A stretch of DNA of 64,000 nt from JBLXBZ01 sp048265185 (GCA_048265185.1 JBLXBZ010000002.1:372001-436000); one strand, 5' to 3'. Counted from the first letter of the stretch, positions 7,831-17,187 are shown. Numbers and translations: made by a program. Notes: generated by a model from the sequence alone, not told the origin.

Positions 7831-10800
7831 GTGAAGTTTAAGAAGCTACGGGTGGTGGGTTTCAAATCCTTCGTGGAGCCCATGGAATTTGTCATTGAGG
7901 ACGGGCTGACTGGAGTTGTCGGCCCGAATGGTTGTGGCAAATCGAATCTGGTGGAAGCCATGCGCTGGGTTATGGGGGAAAATTCCTATAAGAACATGCG
8001 CGCCTCCGGCATGGACGACGTCATATTCTCCGGCAGTTTGAATCGCCCGGCTCGCAATACTGCCGAAGTCTCTCTTTTCCTTGATAATTCAGATCGTACG
8101 GCGCCGGTTGACTTCAATGGCGAGGACACATTGGAAGTTTCTCGTCGTATCGAGCGTGAAGCTGGCTCAGTTTACAAGGTCAATGGCAAGGACGTACGAG
8201 CTCGCGACGTGCAGCTTCTGTTCGCTGACGCGTCTACCGGCGCCCGCTCGCCTGCGATGGTGCGTCAGGGGCAAATTGGCGAGTTGATTTCCGCCAAGCC
8301 AACCGCGCGTCGTCAGATACTGGAAGAGGCGGCGGGGATTTCTGGGCTGCATTCCCGGCGTAAGGAAGCCGAAATCAGATTGCGGGCGGCGGAGCAAAAT
8401 CTGGAACGGCTTGAAGATATTTTGATTCAGATTGATGGTCAGCTTGACGGGTTGCGTCGTCAGGCGCGTCAGGCGAGCCGCTATCGCAATCTGTCGGCTG
8501 AAATCAGGCAATGCGAAGCGGCTGTTCACTATTTGCGTTGGAGCGAGTATCGCGAGCTGTTGAGTTGCGCCGAGCAGGATGACGCGTCGGCGGAAACTGA
8601 ATTGCGGAACGCGGCGGCGGATCAAGGTGAGCAGGCTAAGCGCCAGGCCATCGCCGCGCATAAAGTTCCCCAATTGCGCGAAGGCGCAGCGCAGGCGGCA
8701 GCGGCGCTTCAACGGCTTGTGATCGCGCGCAATGAGTTGGATGCGGAAGATCGCAGGGTGCGAGAACGCCTCGCCGATCTTACCGGCAGATTGTCGCAAT
8801 TGGCTCAGGATATTCAACGTGAAGAGCAAATGGCGGTGGAGAATGGAGAGCAACTGGAGCAACTTGTAGAGGAAGAGGAAGAGCTTCGGTTGGAAAATGA
8901 GGCTGATGCCGAAAACGCCGCTCTTGCCCTTGATGCGGTGAATCACGCCCAGAATGATTTGCACGCGGTGGAGAGGAAGTTGGCGGCGTGCGTAGAGGAC
9001 GCCGCGCGCGCCGGGGCGCGTCGGGGAGAGCTTGAACGGCAGGCGCATGAGGCGAGGGAGCGTTCTCAGCGGCTTGAAGCGCAATTGGCCGCAGCACGGC
9101 AAGATCTTATCAGGCTGGATGAGGAAATAGAACTTAGCGGCGAGCAAAGTCAATGGGGCGAAGCGCTTGAACTTGCGCAGAGCGAGTTGCTGGAAGCCGA
9201 AGAGGCGTTGCAGCTGGTGGAAGAGGAGGTGCGCGAGACGCGTGAGGGGGTGGAGACGTTGCGCGCGCCCCTTAGCGTTAGCGAGAGAAAACTGTCTGAA
9301 CTTGAAACTGAAGCGCGCACATTGGCTGGCGTGTTGAATGTGGGCGGCGCTGGCGCGTGGGCGCCGGTAGTGGATCAAATCACTGCGCAAAGCGGGTATG
9401 AAACGGCGCTTGGAGCGGCGCTTGGAGAGGATCTTGAAGCGTCTCTCGACGTTTGCGCGCCTGCGCATTGGCGGGCGCTGGATTTCAGGAGCCAGAATGA
9501 TGCGCCGTTGCCTGAAGGGGTGACGCCGTTGGTTGAAAAAATTGACGCGCCAATGGTTCTTGAGCGGCGGTTGACGCAAATCGGGGTGGTTGCCGCAGCG
9601 GAAGATGGTGAGCGTTTGCAGGCGAAACTGGCGGCGGGACAGCTGCTGGTTAGTTTCGAAGGGCATGTGTGGCGCTGGGACGGTATGCGAATTTCAGCGG
9701 AGGCGCCTTCGCTGGCGGCGCAGAAATTGGCGCAGAAGAATCGTCTCGTGGCGTTAGACGAAGAAATAAATTCGGCGCAGGAGCTTGTGGCGCGGCGCCG
9801 TGGAGCGCTTGATGAGGCTGCGAATCTGGCGCGTCGGGCGGAGGAGGGCGAGCGGAGCATTCGTATGCGCGTTCGCGCCGCTCAGCAAAAACTTGACGGC
9901 GCGCGGGAGGCGCAGGCCCGGGCGGAGAGAAATTTAAGTCAACTCACCCTTCGTCGTACGTCTTTGCAGGGGACTATTGATAACCTTGAAGAAGAGGGGC
10001 TCGCAGCTAGAGAGCTGATTGTCGAGTCTGAAGATAAGCTGCGTGAAATGACTGATTCTCGGCAGTTCGAGTTAAAGCTGGCCGAGTTGAGGGGGATCGT
10101 TGCTAAGGAGCGGGAAACATTGGCGAAAGCCAAGGCGCAAGCCGAGGTCGCCGCCCGTGAGCGTGAAATTCGGGACCGGAGGCTGGAGGCGATTGCGCGC
10201 GAGCGTTCTGGCTGGGCGGCCCGTGCGGCGAATGCGGTTCGACAAATTGAAGTTTTGAACGCGCGTCGCAGCGAGGCGGATGAGGAGCGTCAAATTCTTT
10301 TGGAGGCGCCTGAGGAAATTGAACTCAAACGCCGGGATTTGTTGAGCGAAATTGTTCGTGCGGAAGAGGCGCGATCAAGCGCGGATGACGCGCTTGCGCA
10401 GGGCGAGAGCGCTCTGAGGGACGTTGACCTGACGGCCAAGGTCGCTCTTGAGGCGTTGGGGCAGGCGCGCGAAAAAAAGGTGAGAACAGAAGAGCGGCTT
10501 GAAGCGGCGCGCGGGCGCAAAACGGCTATCGAGGCGCGAATCACCGAAGTTTTGGAGGTGAGCGTCGAGGCTTTGCCGGAGGTTGCGGGGATTCGCGAAG
10601 ATACGCGTCTTCCCGATATTGAGCAGGTTGAAAGACGCCTTGAGCGGCTCAAATCTGAACGCGAGAGGCTTGGCGGCGTTAATTTGCGCGCCGAACAGGA
10701 GCTGGAGGAAGTTGATGGACAGCGCCAGAGCCTGGGCGCTGAACGTGACGACCTGCTGGAGGCCATCAAGCGCTTACGCACCGGAATTTCGAACTTGAAC

Positions 10801-11295
10801 CGGGAGGCGCGCGAACGGCTATTAAAAGCCTTCGACGTGGTGAATGATCATTTTCAACGGCTTTTTTCTCATTTGTTCGGCGGCGGGGCGGCGGAGTTGC
10901 AACTGGTTGATTCGGAAGATCCTCTGGATGCGGGATTGGAAATACTCGCGCGCCCACCGGGCAAAAAGCCTCAAACCATGACGCTCTTGTCTGGCGGAGA
11001 GCAGGCGCTTACCGCTATGGCTTTGATTTTTGCAGTTTTTCTCACCAATCCTGCGCCAATTTGCGTTTTGGATGAAGTGGACGCTCCGCTGGATGACGCC
11101 AATGTCGAGCGTTACTGTGATTTGCTTGAAGAGATGACGCGGCGGACGGAGACGCGGTTCGTCGTGATAACTCATAATCCAATCACCATGGCGCGGATGA
11201 ACCGTTTGTTTGGCGTGACGATGGCGGAAAGAGGCGTGTCTCAATTAGTGTCGGTCGACCTAGAGGTGGCGGAAAGCTTTCTCGAAACCGGATGA
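7831..11295 (+). CDS. smc: Chromosome segregation protein SMC
   Basis: SMC is the condensin ATPase that organises and segregates the chromosome with ScpA/ScpB. The 1154-residue product has a Walker A motif (GPNGCGKSN, 31-39), long coiled coils on both sides of a hinge (about 500-640, around GAWAPVVDQITAQSGY), the ABC signature LSGGEQ (from 1053) and Walker B ICVLDEVDAP (about 1077-1086). The start is GTG 7831, right after a TAG; the ribosome site is weak (GGGTTG). ScpA/ScpB are not in the window. Several long antisense frames here are shadows of the coiled-coil composition. Confidence 0.98.
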   Translation: MKFKKLRVVGFKSFVEPMEFVIEDGLTGVVGPNGCGKSNLVEAMRWVMGENSYKNMRASGMDDVIFSGSLNRPARNTAEVSLFLDNSDRTAPVDFNGEDTLEVSRRIEREAGSVYKVNGKDVRARDVQLLFADASTGARSPAMVRQGQIGELISAKPTARRQILEEAAGISGLHSRRKEAEIRLRAAEQNLERLEDILIQIDGQLDGLRRQARQASRYRNLSAEIRQCEAAVHYLRWSEYRELLSCAEQDDASAETELRNAAADQGEQAKRQAIAAHKVPQLREGAAQAAAALQRLVIARNELDAEDRRVRERLADLTGRLSQLAQDIQREEQMAVENGEQLEQLVEEEEELRLENEADAENAALALDAVNHAQNDLHAVERKLAACVEDAARAGARRGELERQAHEARERSQRLEAQLAAARQDLIRLDEEIELSGEQSQWGEALELAQSELLEAEEALQLVEEEVRETREGVETLRAPLSVSERKLSELETEARTLAGVLNVGGAGAWAPVVDQITAQSGYETALGAALGEDLEASLDVCAPAHWRALDFRSQNDAPLPEGVTPLVEKIDAPMVLERRLTQIGVVAAAEDGERLQAKLAAGQLLVSFEGHVWRWDGMRISAEAPSLAAQKLAQKNRLVALDEEINSAQELVARRRGALDEAANLARRAEEGERSIRMRVRAAQQKLDGAREAQARAERNLSQLTLRRTSLQGTIDNLEEEGLAARELIVESEDKLREMTDSRQFELKLAELRGIVAKERETLAKAKAQAEVAAREREIRDRRLEAIARERSGWAARAANAVRQIEVLNARRSEADEERQILLEAPEEIELKRRDLLSEIVRAEEARSSADDALAQGESALRDVDLTAKVALEALGQAREKKVRTEERLEAARGRKTAIEARITEVLEVSVEALPEVAGIREDTRLPDIEQVERRLERLKSERERLGGVNLRAEQELEEVDGQRQSLGAERDDLLEAIKRLRTGISNLNREARERLLKAFDVVNDHFQRLFSHLFGGGAAELQLVDSEDPLDAGLEILARPPGKKPQTMTLLSGGEQALTAMALIFAVFLTNPAPICVLDEVDAPLDDANVERYCDLLEEMTRRTETRFVVITHNPITMARMNRLFGVTMAERGVSQLVSVDLEVAESFLETG

Positions 11296-11445
11296 TCTCA
11301 GGCCGGAAAAGAACGGTCTTGCTTCGCCAGGTTCAGGCTTTTTGACCGCGTTGAATCTTTTTCAGGCTCATTTGCCGGCGTGGTTGTTCTATGAATTGTA
11401 CTTTCTTTCTTTTAAAACAGATACTTAAACTATGATTAGCGTGTC

Positions 11446-11474
11446 TTGACAGTGCCGCTGGCGCCGACTATGGT
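11446..11474 (+). promoter_or_regulatory. Sigma-70-like promoter of the F0 ATP synthase operon
   Basis: A perfect -35 TTGACA (11446-11451), a 17-base spacer and TATGGT (11469-11474) precede atpI by about 58 bases. This is the only strong promoter match between smc and atpI. Confidence 0.6.
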
Positions 11475-11531
11475 GCGCCCGACTTTCAATGGCTTTTTGT
11501 TCACTAATGGGCTGGTCGGGGAGGTGACGGG

Positions 11532-11993
11532 ATGCAAGAAGAGCACATGTCCTCTCGCGGTAAAGCGCATGATGGGAGCAAAGGCGATTGGGCGGCGGAA
11601 AAACCGGCGCTGGATGGGAATGGCGAAACTGGCGAAAAAGCGTCCTTTGAGGCTAAAACTTCTGGGGGAAGCTTAACGGAGCGTCTGGACAAGCTGGGAC
11701 AAACGCTGGAAGAACGTGACCGGAAGCTCCTTGGCTCGGCGAAAGCGGGGCAATCGAGCGACGTTAAAGGTTACGCTCAAGCGTTCAAGCTCTCGTCCGA
11801 GTTCATCGCTGGCGTTTTGGTTGGAGCCGCTATCGGCTTTTTGTTGGACCAATGGGCGGGCACAAAGCCGTGGGGGCTTATCGTGTTTCTGCTTCTTGGG
11901 TTCGGCGCAGGGGTGCTCAATGTCTTGCGTTCGGTTGGTAAAGTTGCCGAGCCGGAACGCAGAATGAACACGCCGACACGGAAAAAAGATTGA
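11532..11993 (+). CDS. atpI: ATP synthase accessory protein I
   Basis: AtpI assists assembly of the c-ring and opens most F0 operons. The start ATG 11532 follows GGAGGTGA (11520-11527); ATG 11547 is an alternative. The first 80 residues are polar and charged, unlike short AtpI proteins but common in alphaproteobacteria. Two membrane segments follow (about 95-115, SSEFIAGVLVGAAIGFLLDQ, and 120-140, WGLIVFLLLGFGAGVLNVLR). First gene of the atpI-B-E-F'-F operon. Confidence 0.9.
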   Translation: MQEEHMSSRGKAHDGSKGDWAAEKPALDGNGETGEKASFEAKTSGGSLTERLDKLGQTLEERDRKLLGSAKAGQSSDVKGYAQAFKLSSEFIAGVLVGAAIGFLLDQWAGTKPWGLIVFLLLGFGAGVLNVLRSVGKVAEPERRMNTPTRKKD

Positions 11994-12051
11994 CCAATGG
12001 CGCGAGGACGTTTACGCGCTCAATGTAATGTAACGGCAAGGGATTGAGCCT

Positions 12052-12819
12052 GTGGCTGGCGACTCAAGCAACCCGATTGATCCAATCCATCAGTTTCAGA
12101 TCAACAAGATCTTTGACCTTCAGGTCGCTGGTGCGGATTTTTCATTCACCAACGCGTCACTATTCATGGTGGCGACCGTCGCGGTGGCGACTGCATTTTT
12201 GATGCTTTCAACCGGTGGGCGCGGCCTGATCCCGGGCCGACTGCAATCGGTCGCCGAGATGAGCTACGAATTTGTCGCCGGCACTTTGCGCGGCGCCGCC
12301 GGCAATGAGGGCATGCGCTTCTTCCCCATGGTGTTTTCGCTGTTCATGTTTGTGTTCGTCGCGAATCTTTTGGGTCTGGTGCCGTTCTTTTTCACAGTTA
12401 CAAGCTCGATTATCGTCACATTCGCGTTGTCGCTTTTGGTGATCGGAACCGTGACGGTTTATGGGTTTTTCCGTCACGGCGCGCACTTCCTTAAGCTTTT
12501 CGTTCCAAGCGGCGTGCCCGTCGCTCTTATACCGCTGGTGAGCACGATTGAGGTTATTTCGTTCCTCTCGCGCCCAGTTAGTCTTTCTGTTCGTCTTTTC
12601 GCCAACATGCTCGCTGGACATATCACACTGAAAGTGTTCGCAGGTTTCGTGGTGATGCTTTCAAGCGCGGGCGCAGTTGGCGTCGCCGGGGCGGTCTTGC
12701 CGCTGGCGATGACGGTGGCGCTCACCGCACTTGAATTCCTTGTGGCCTTTCTTCAGGCCTATGTCTTTACCGTCCTTACCTGTATGTATCTTGCAGATGC
12801 GGTGCATCCTGGTCACTAA
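12052..12819 (+). CDS. atpB: F0 ATP synthase subunit a
   Basis: Subunit a forms the proton half-channels in the inner membrane. The protein has the alphaproteobacterial N-terminus DPIHQFQINKI, five to six hydrophobic segments and the essential Arg in SVRLFANMLAGH (about residues 181-192), which faces the c-ring Glu. The start is GTG 12052, with AAGGG about 9 bases upstream; no better start is visible. It follows atpI by 58 bases and precedes atpE by 75 bases. Confidence 0.97.
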   Translation: MAGDSSNPIDPIHQFQINKIFDLQVAGADFSFTNASLFMVATVAVATAFLMLSTGGRGLIPGRLQSVAEMSYEFVAGTLRGAAGNEGMRFFPMVFSLFMFVFVANLLGLVPFFFTVTSSIIVTFALSLLVIGTVTVYGFFRHGAHFLKLFVPSGVPVALIPLVSTIEVISFLSRPVSLSVRLFANMLAGHITLKVFAGFVVMLSSAGAVGVAGAVLPLAMTVALTALEFLVAFLQAYVFTVLTCMYLADAVHPGH

Positions 12820-12894
12820 GAGGTCGGTAGTTTCGGGACTTTCCCCGGTTTATCTAAACACACAAGCTATAAGCTAATCTAAGGAGCACGTATC

Positions 12895-13119
12895 ATGGAA
12901 GCAGAAGCTGCAAAGGCGATTGGTGCGGGTATCGCATGTCTTGGCATGGGTGGCGCCGCTCTCGGCCTGGGTAATATTTTCGGTAGCTACCTCACGGGCG
13001 CATTGCGCAACCCGTCGGCGGCTGACGGCCAGTTCGGTCGTTTGATCCTTGGCTTCGCCGTTACTGAAGCTCTGGGAATTTTCTCCCTTCTTATCGCGCT
13101 TCTGCTCCTGTTCGTCTGA
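12895..13119 (+). CDS. atpE: F0 ATP synthase subunit c
   Basis: This is the c-ring proteolipid, 74 residues with two membrane helices. Helix 1 has the Gly/Ala packing pattern (GMGGAALGLGNIFG), the polar loop has RNP (38-40), and helix 2 carries the proton-binding Glu58 (FAVTEALG). AAGGAG lies 8 bases before ATG 12895. High expression relative to neighbours is expected, since 10 or more copies are needed per complex; a stem-loop follows the gene. Confidence 0.98.
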   Translation: MEAEAAKAIGAGIACLGMGGAALGLGNIFGSYLTGALRNPSAADGQFGRLILGFAVTEALGIFSLLIALLLLFV

Positions 13120-13146
13120 TCGAAGAGCCGTAACGTGACTCCGAAT

Positions 13147-13166
13147 GGCGGCGCCACGGCGCCGCC
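13147..13166 (+). repeat. Perfect GC stem-loop between atpE and atpF'
   Basis: GGCGGCGCC (13147-13155) and GGCGCCGCC (13158-13166) form a perfect inverted repeat with AC between, in RNA an 8-bp stem with a CACG loop. It is 27 bases past the atpE stop and 21 before the atpF' ATG, with no T run. It probably acts as an mRNA stability or processing element rather than a full terminator. Confidence 0.6.
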
Positions 13167-13187
13167 TGATCGGAGAAGGAGGCAAGA

Positions 13188-13751
13188 ATGGCGACGACGT
13201 CGCATACTCTTCCGGTGAGTGAGCCAGTGAAAACGGCGATTGAAACAATTGAGCATGGGGGCGGTTCTTTTCCCCCTTTTGATGGTTCTACTTACCCTTC
13301 GCAGCTTTTTTGGTTGGCGATAAGCTTTGCTGTTTTCTATTGGCTTATGGCCAAAGTGGTTCTGCCCAGAATTGGCGGAATTTTAGAAGACCGTAGAGAC
13401 AGGATTGCAGGCGATCTGGCTGAAGCTAATAGGCTGAAGTTGGAAACGGACGCAGCGATCGCCGCTTACGAGCAGGCGCTTGCCGAAGCTCGGGGCAAGG
13501 CCCATGGCATCGCGCATGACACGCGTGCGAAGCTTAAAGCGGAAACGGCCGAGCGCCGGTCAGACGCGGAAGCGAAAATCGCCGACAAGCTCGTCGCCGC
13601 CGACAAGCATATCAGCGAAATCAAATCGGCCGCGCTTGCGCAGGTTGGGGATATCGCCACCGAAATAACCGGTGCTCTCGTCGAAACGCTGATCGGTAAG
13701 GCGCCAACACAGGCGGATCTTTCCAAGGCGATTGACGCCGAAATGAACTGA
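13188..13751 (+). CDS. atpG: F0 ATP synthase subunit b'
   Basis: Subunit b' is one half of the b/b' heterodimeric peripheral stalk found in alphaproteobacteria and phototrophs. About 40 N-terminal residues precede a membrane anchor (QLFWLAISFAVFYWLMAKVVLP, about 42-63), followed by a long charged coiled coil with ILEDRRDRIAGDLAEA. GGAGAAGGAGG is 5 bases upstream of the ATG. It lies 8 bases before atpF. Nomenclature varies (atpG, atpF2, atpX). Confidence 0.93.
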   Translation: MATTSHTLPVSEPVKTAIETIEHGGGSFPPFDGSTYPSQLFWLAISFAVFYWLMAKVVLPRIGGILEDRRDRIAGDLAEANRLKLETDAAIAAYEQALAEARGKAHGIAHDTRAKLKAETAERRSDAEAKIADKLVAADKHISEIKSAALAQVGDIATEITGALVETLIGKAPTQADLSKAIDAEMN

Positions 13752-13759
13752 GGGGCGTT

Positions 13760-14239
13760 ATGGACGCTACATTCTGGGCATTTATATCGTTGATCCTATT
13801 TTTTGGCGTTCTGGTTTGGGCGAAAGTCCCATCCATGATCGGCAAATTTTTGGACAAGCGTTCTGAAGAGATTAAGAACGAGCTTGAAGAAGCTCGTCAG
13901 CTGCGCGAAGAAGCTCAAAGCCTTTTGGCGGAGTATCAGCGCAAGCGCTCGGAAGCGGAGGCTGAAGCTGACGGCATCGTCAATGAAGCCAAATCTGAGG
14001 CGGAACGACTGACGATTGAAACGAATGCTGCGCTTGAAGAAATGATTGAGCGCCGTACGAAAGCCGCTGAAACCAAAATCGCTCAAGCAGAATCCCAAGC
14101 GATTGCGGAAGTTCGGGCCAAGGTTGCGGATGTATCCGTCGCCGCTGCGGAAAAGATCCTGATGGCGAAGGTAACAGGCGATGTTGCTGGCGGCATTGTT
14201 TCTAAAAGCATTGATGACGTTCGTACGAAGCTGAATTGA
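13760..14239 (+). CDS. atpF: F0 ATP synthase subunit b
   Basis: Subunit b is the second half of the peripheral stalk. It has an N-terminal membrane anchor (FWAFISLILFFGVLVWAKVP, residues 4-23) and a coiled coil with KRSEEIKNELEEARQLREEA, extending to the C-terminus. It is 159 residues, normal length, and the last gene of the F0 operon, 72 bases before a strong terminator. The F1 genes are absent from this window, as usual in alphaproteobacteria. Confidence 0.96.
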   Translation: MDATFWAFISLILFFGVLVWAKVPSMIGKFLDKRSEEIKNELEEARQLREEAQSLLAEYQRKRSEAEAEADGIVNEAKSEAERLTIETNAALEEMIERRTKAAETKIAQAESQAIAEVRAKVADVSVAAAEKILMAKVTGDVAGGIVSKSIDDVRTKLN

Positions 14240-14311
14240 AATAATGCTGAATTCTCGCTATAGGCCTGACTTACAGCTCAAGGCTTGCAGCCAAAGACGG
14301 TAAAACAATTA

Positions 14312-14337
14312 AACGGCCTCTTTTGAGGCCGTTTTTT
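14312..14337 (+). terminator. Intrinsic terminator of the F0 operon
   Basis: A 9-bp stem AACGGCCTC (14312-14320) / GAGGCCGTT (14325-14333) with a TTTT loop is followed by a T6 run (14332-14337). Confidence 0.9.
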
Positions 14338-14417
14338 GTGCGTTTCGGGTTTAAGGGTTTTTGCGCATGCTGTTTACAGTCGGTCTGAGGGGCCTGATTT
14401 ATAACGTCTGTTTACGA

Positions 14418-15104
14418 TTACGCTTTTGGCGGAGATAACAGCTGAATGGGGCGGAAACTGCGGCGATGGAGCGGGCAGGGGCCATGTTCTTTCAAGGCGG
14501 TCGCGTGTTCGGCGGTGCCGTAGCCTTTGTGGCGGCGGAAACCATAGGCGGGATAGCATTGGTCTAAGCGGACCATGGCTCTGTCTCGGGCGACTTTGGC
14601 GCAGATTGAGGCGGCTGAAATGGCGAGAATGCGGGCGTCTCCCTTAATGACGGGGCGCGCGGGATAGGGAATCCCATCGGGCGTGTCCCGACCATCAATA
14701 AGGCATCCAGCTTGTTCGCGCTGGCGCGGCGTGGTTAGGTCAAGGGCTGATACGGCCTGCGCCATCGCCCAAAGAGTAGCCCCTCGAATGTTCATCGCGT
14801 CGATCCGGCTGGGGGAGGCGAAGACAATGGCGACTTGAGCCGAGGCGCATATGAGCGGAAACAGCGCCTCCCGTTTGGCTTCGGAAAGTTTTTTTGAATC
14901 GTTCAACCCCGGCGGCAGATTGTCATAATCCAAAATGACGGCGGCGGTGGCCACGGGGCCCGCCCATGGCCCACGCCCCGCTTCATCAACACCGATGAGC
15001 GCGTCGCCATGAGCGGCGGCGATTTTGCGCTCCATCTTCAGGTCCAGCGATTGCGGGATGGCGATGTCTGGCTTTTGGTCGCGGATATGGGTCATGATTT
15101 TCAC
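14418..15104 (-). CDS. rnhB: Ribonuclease HII
   Basis: RNase HII removes ribonucleotides and RNA from RNA/DNA hybrids. The type 2 RNase H signature GVDEAGRGPWAGPV (about 38-51) holds the first two catalytic acids. DSKKLSEAKR, the catalytic Asp in VIKGDARILAISAASICAKVARD, and the C-terminal YGFRRHKGYGTAEH are all present. The frame starts at GTG 15104; ATG 15095 is a good alternative. It is convergent with atpF and upstream of nothing on its own strand but the radical SAM gene, a pair often linked to ccrM in Rhizobiales. Confidence 0.96.
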   Translation of the reverse strand: MKIMTHIRDQKPDIAIPQSLDLKMERKIAAAHGDALIGVDEAGRGPWAGPVATAAVILDYDNLPPGLNDSKKLSEAKREALFPLICASAQVAIVFASPSRIDAMNIRGATLWAMAQAVSALDLTTPRQREQAGCLIDGRDTPDGIPYPARPVIKGDARILAISAASICAKVARDRAMVRLDQCYPAYGFRRHKGYGTAEHATALKEHGPCPLHRRSFRPIQLLSPPKA

Positions 15105-15156
15105 ATGCCAGTAAATATCGCTTTCATCAAGCGTTCAGCGGCGGGGAGCCGAAAAT

Positions 15157-16344
15157 CTAGAACAAGGCGAGTTGAACGCCGCCTTTGGTGGGGGCGATGA
15201 ACAGGTCATGGCGCAACTTGCGCCGGGTCGTGTTTAGTGCAAGGCGCTTCGCCGTTAGCGCGAAACGTTTGCTGATTTGATCGGCATAGGGCCCTTGGCC
15301 GCGCATGCGCTTGCCCCAATTGGCGTCATAATCTTTGCCCCCGCGCATGGAGCGCAGAAGATTCATCACATGCTGGTATCTGTCAGGGCGATGGCGTAGA
15401 AGCCAATCGCGAAACAAGGGACTAACTTCACGTGGCAAGCGTAGCAACACATATCCCGCTTCGCCGGCTCCTGCGGATTTAGCCTCGGTCAGGATTGTCT
15501 CGATTTCGTGATCGGTGAGGGCGGGAATGATCGGCGCCACCATTACGGATGCGGGAACGCCGGCTTCTGTTAATTTTCGAACAGCGTTGAGACGCTTCGC
15601 CGGCGTTGAGGCGCGTGGCTCCATAGCTCGCGCCAACTCTCGGTCAAGGGTCGTGACGGAAAGAGCGACTTTCACCAACCCCCGTTCGGCCATGGGAGTG
15701 AGTATGTCAAGATCACGAAGCACTGTGGCTGATTTGGTGACAATCGCGACAGGGTGATTGCACCGCTCCAGAACAGTTAGAATTTCCCGAGTCAAACGCC
15801 ATTTCCGTTCGATGGGTTGATAGGGGTCGGTGTTGGCGCCGATGGCGATGACGCGCGGCTGATAGGAGGGGCTTGAGAGCTCTCTTTCCAGAAGCTCTGC
15901 CGCGTTGGGTTTGGCGTAAAGCTTGGTCTCGAAATCGAGGCCGGGAGAGTGTCCCAGATAGGCGTGAGAAGGTCGGGCGAAACAGTAACTGCAACCGTGT
16001 TCGCAGCCGCGGTAGGGATTGATTGAACGGTCAAACGAGATGTCGGGCGATTCGTTTCGAGTGATGATCGTGCGCGCCCGTTCGCTCTGCACCTGCGTTT
16101 TCAAGGGAGGAAGGTCGGATAAACTGTCCCAGCCATCGTCGAAAACTTCCCGGCTTTCTTTTTCAAAGCGTCCGGCCATATTGAGTCCCGCGCCCCGACC
16201 ACGTCGCCTTTGCGCGGAAATCTCCAGCGTTTCCGTTAAGTTTCGTTCGCCAGCCTCGGCTTTTTTTCGCGCAAGCTCTACAGGATGGGCTTGCTCGCAA
16301 GTTTGATCTACATCATATGCTGGATTAGGAGAGGGGGCGCCCAT
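15157..16344 (-). CDS. PA0069-family radical SAM protein
   Basis: This protein belongs to the SplB-like radical SAM group called the PA0069 family; its reaction is unknown. The [4Fe-4S] motif is CEHGCSYC (C114, C118, C121), preceded by FDRSINPYRG, with IGANTDPYQPIE and VTKSATVLRDLDIL downstream in the TIM-barrel core. Family members usually begin close to the RRGRGA...GRFE segment found here at about residue 47, so the first 45 residues may be an extension or an over-called start. The gene ends 52 bases before the rnhB start. Confidence 0.9.
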   Translation of the reverse strand: MGAPSPNPAYDVDQTCEQAHPVELARKKAEAGERNLTETLEISAQRRRGRGAGLNMAGRFEKESREVFDDGWDSLSDLPPLKTQVQSERARTIITRNESPDISFDRSINPYRGCEHGCSYCFARPSHAYLGHSPGLDFETKLYAKPNAAELLERELSSPSYQPRVIAIGANTDPYQPIERKWRLTREILTVLERCNHPVAIVTKSATVLRDLDILTPMAERGLVKVALSVTTLDRELARAMEPRASTPAKRLNAVRKLTEAGVPASVMVAPIIPALTDHEIETILTEAKSAGAGEAGYVLLRLPREVSPLFRDWLLRHRPDRYQHVMNLLRSMRGGKDYDANWGKRMRGQGPYADQISKRFALTAKRLALNTTRRKLRHDLFIAPTKGGVQLALF

Positions 16345-16446
16345 GGCTTATAATCCGGTTTGGAACATAAAGGGAACATAGCATGGCGTCGTCATTTTTC
16401 AAGACGAGATCTCGCGGTTGGCGATTATGTGGGGTAAGCTGGGGAA

Positions 16447-17187
16447 ATGATCAGCGTTGTTATTCCCACCCAAAATTGTGAAGCTCCGCTTGCATTGACG
16501 CTCGCCGCGCTGGTGCCGGCGGCGGCTGAAGGATTGATTAGCGAAGTTGTATTGGTCGACGGCGGGTCTGATGATGGAACCGAGTTGGTGGCTGACGCCG
16601 CTGGCGCGCGTTTTCTCACTTTGACCGGCTCGATTGGAACCCGGCTATCTTTCGGCGCAAAGGCTGTGCGACGGGGCGAATGGTTGTTGTTTTTGCAGCC
16701 TGGCGCGGTGCTCGCCAGTGACTGGGCGGCTGAGGTGGAGCGCATGCTGGAGCGTTTACAACGCAACGGCTTGCTTCATCAGCGGGCTGCGGTTTTCACA
16801 CTTGAGTGTGAGGAGCAAAATGTCAGCGCGTGGATGCGGGAGTTTTTCGCCCGGTGGCGCTGTCGCATATTAGGCATTCCTTACGCTGAACAGGGATTAC
16901 TGATTTCGCGCGCCTTTTACGAAGAAATTGGCGGACATAGCGCCGTGGAGGTGATGGAGGACGCGGATCTTGCAGGGCGCATTGGTCGCCGCCGATTAAT
17001 TTTCCTGCGCTCTGGAGCCGCCGACCTTAGCGGCCGCACAGAGGCGTGCGGCCTTATTCTTACGGGGCGTCGTTTCGCAGCTCGTTTCGCGGTGGCCGCT
17101 TTCAAGCTGTCGCCATTGAAACTGCGATGGCTTTACGGCTCGGCGGCGCAGACTCATTCATATCCTAAAGGTCGAGTTGATAGCTGA
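16447..17187 (+). CDS. Family 2 glycosyltransferase
   Basis: This is a small GT-A glycosyltransferase of the TIGR04283-like group. It opens with MISVVIPTQN, has the nucleotide-binding VVLVDGGSDDGTE (about 34-46) and an acidic VMEDADLAGRI motif (about 169-179) where the catalytic base is expected. There is no strong membrane domain, though a C-terminal amphipathic stretch is present. The substrate is unknown. It is divergent from the radical SAM gene and its last 23 bases overlap the tail of the convergent MBL gene. Confidence 0.82.
   Translation: MISVVIPTQNCEAPLALTLAALVPAAAEGLISEVVLVDGGSDDGTELVADAAGARFLTLTGSIGTRLSFGAKAVRRGEWLLFLQPGAVLASDWAAEVERMLERLQRNGLLHQRAAVFTLECEEQNVSAWMREFFARWRCRILGIPYAEQGLLISRAFYEEIGGHSAVEVMEDADLAGRIGRRRLIFLRSGAADLSGRTEACGLILTGRRFAARFAVAAFKLSPLKLRWLYGSAAQTHSYPKGRVDS

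Noticed and set aside
8167..9666. 499-codon frame antisense to smc
   Set aside because: It is a shadow of the coiled-coil codon pattern in smc, rich in Arg/Leu/Phe, with no recognisable domain.
11446..11676. 76-codon frame before and across atpI
   Set aside because: It overlaps atpI in another frame and contains the operon promoter region; atpI is a strong family match.
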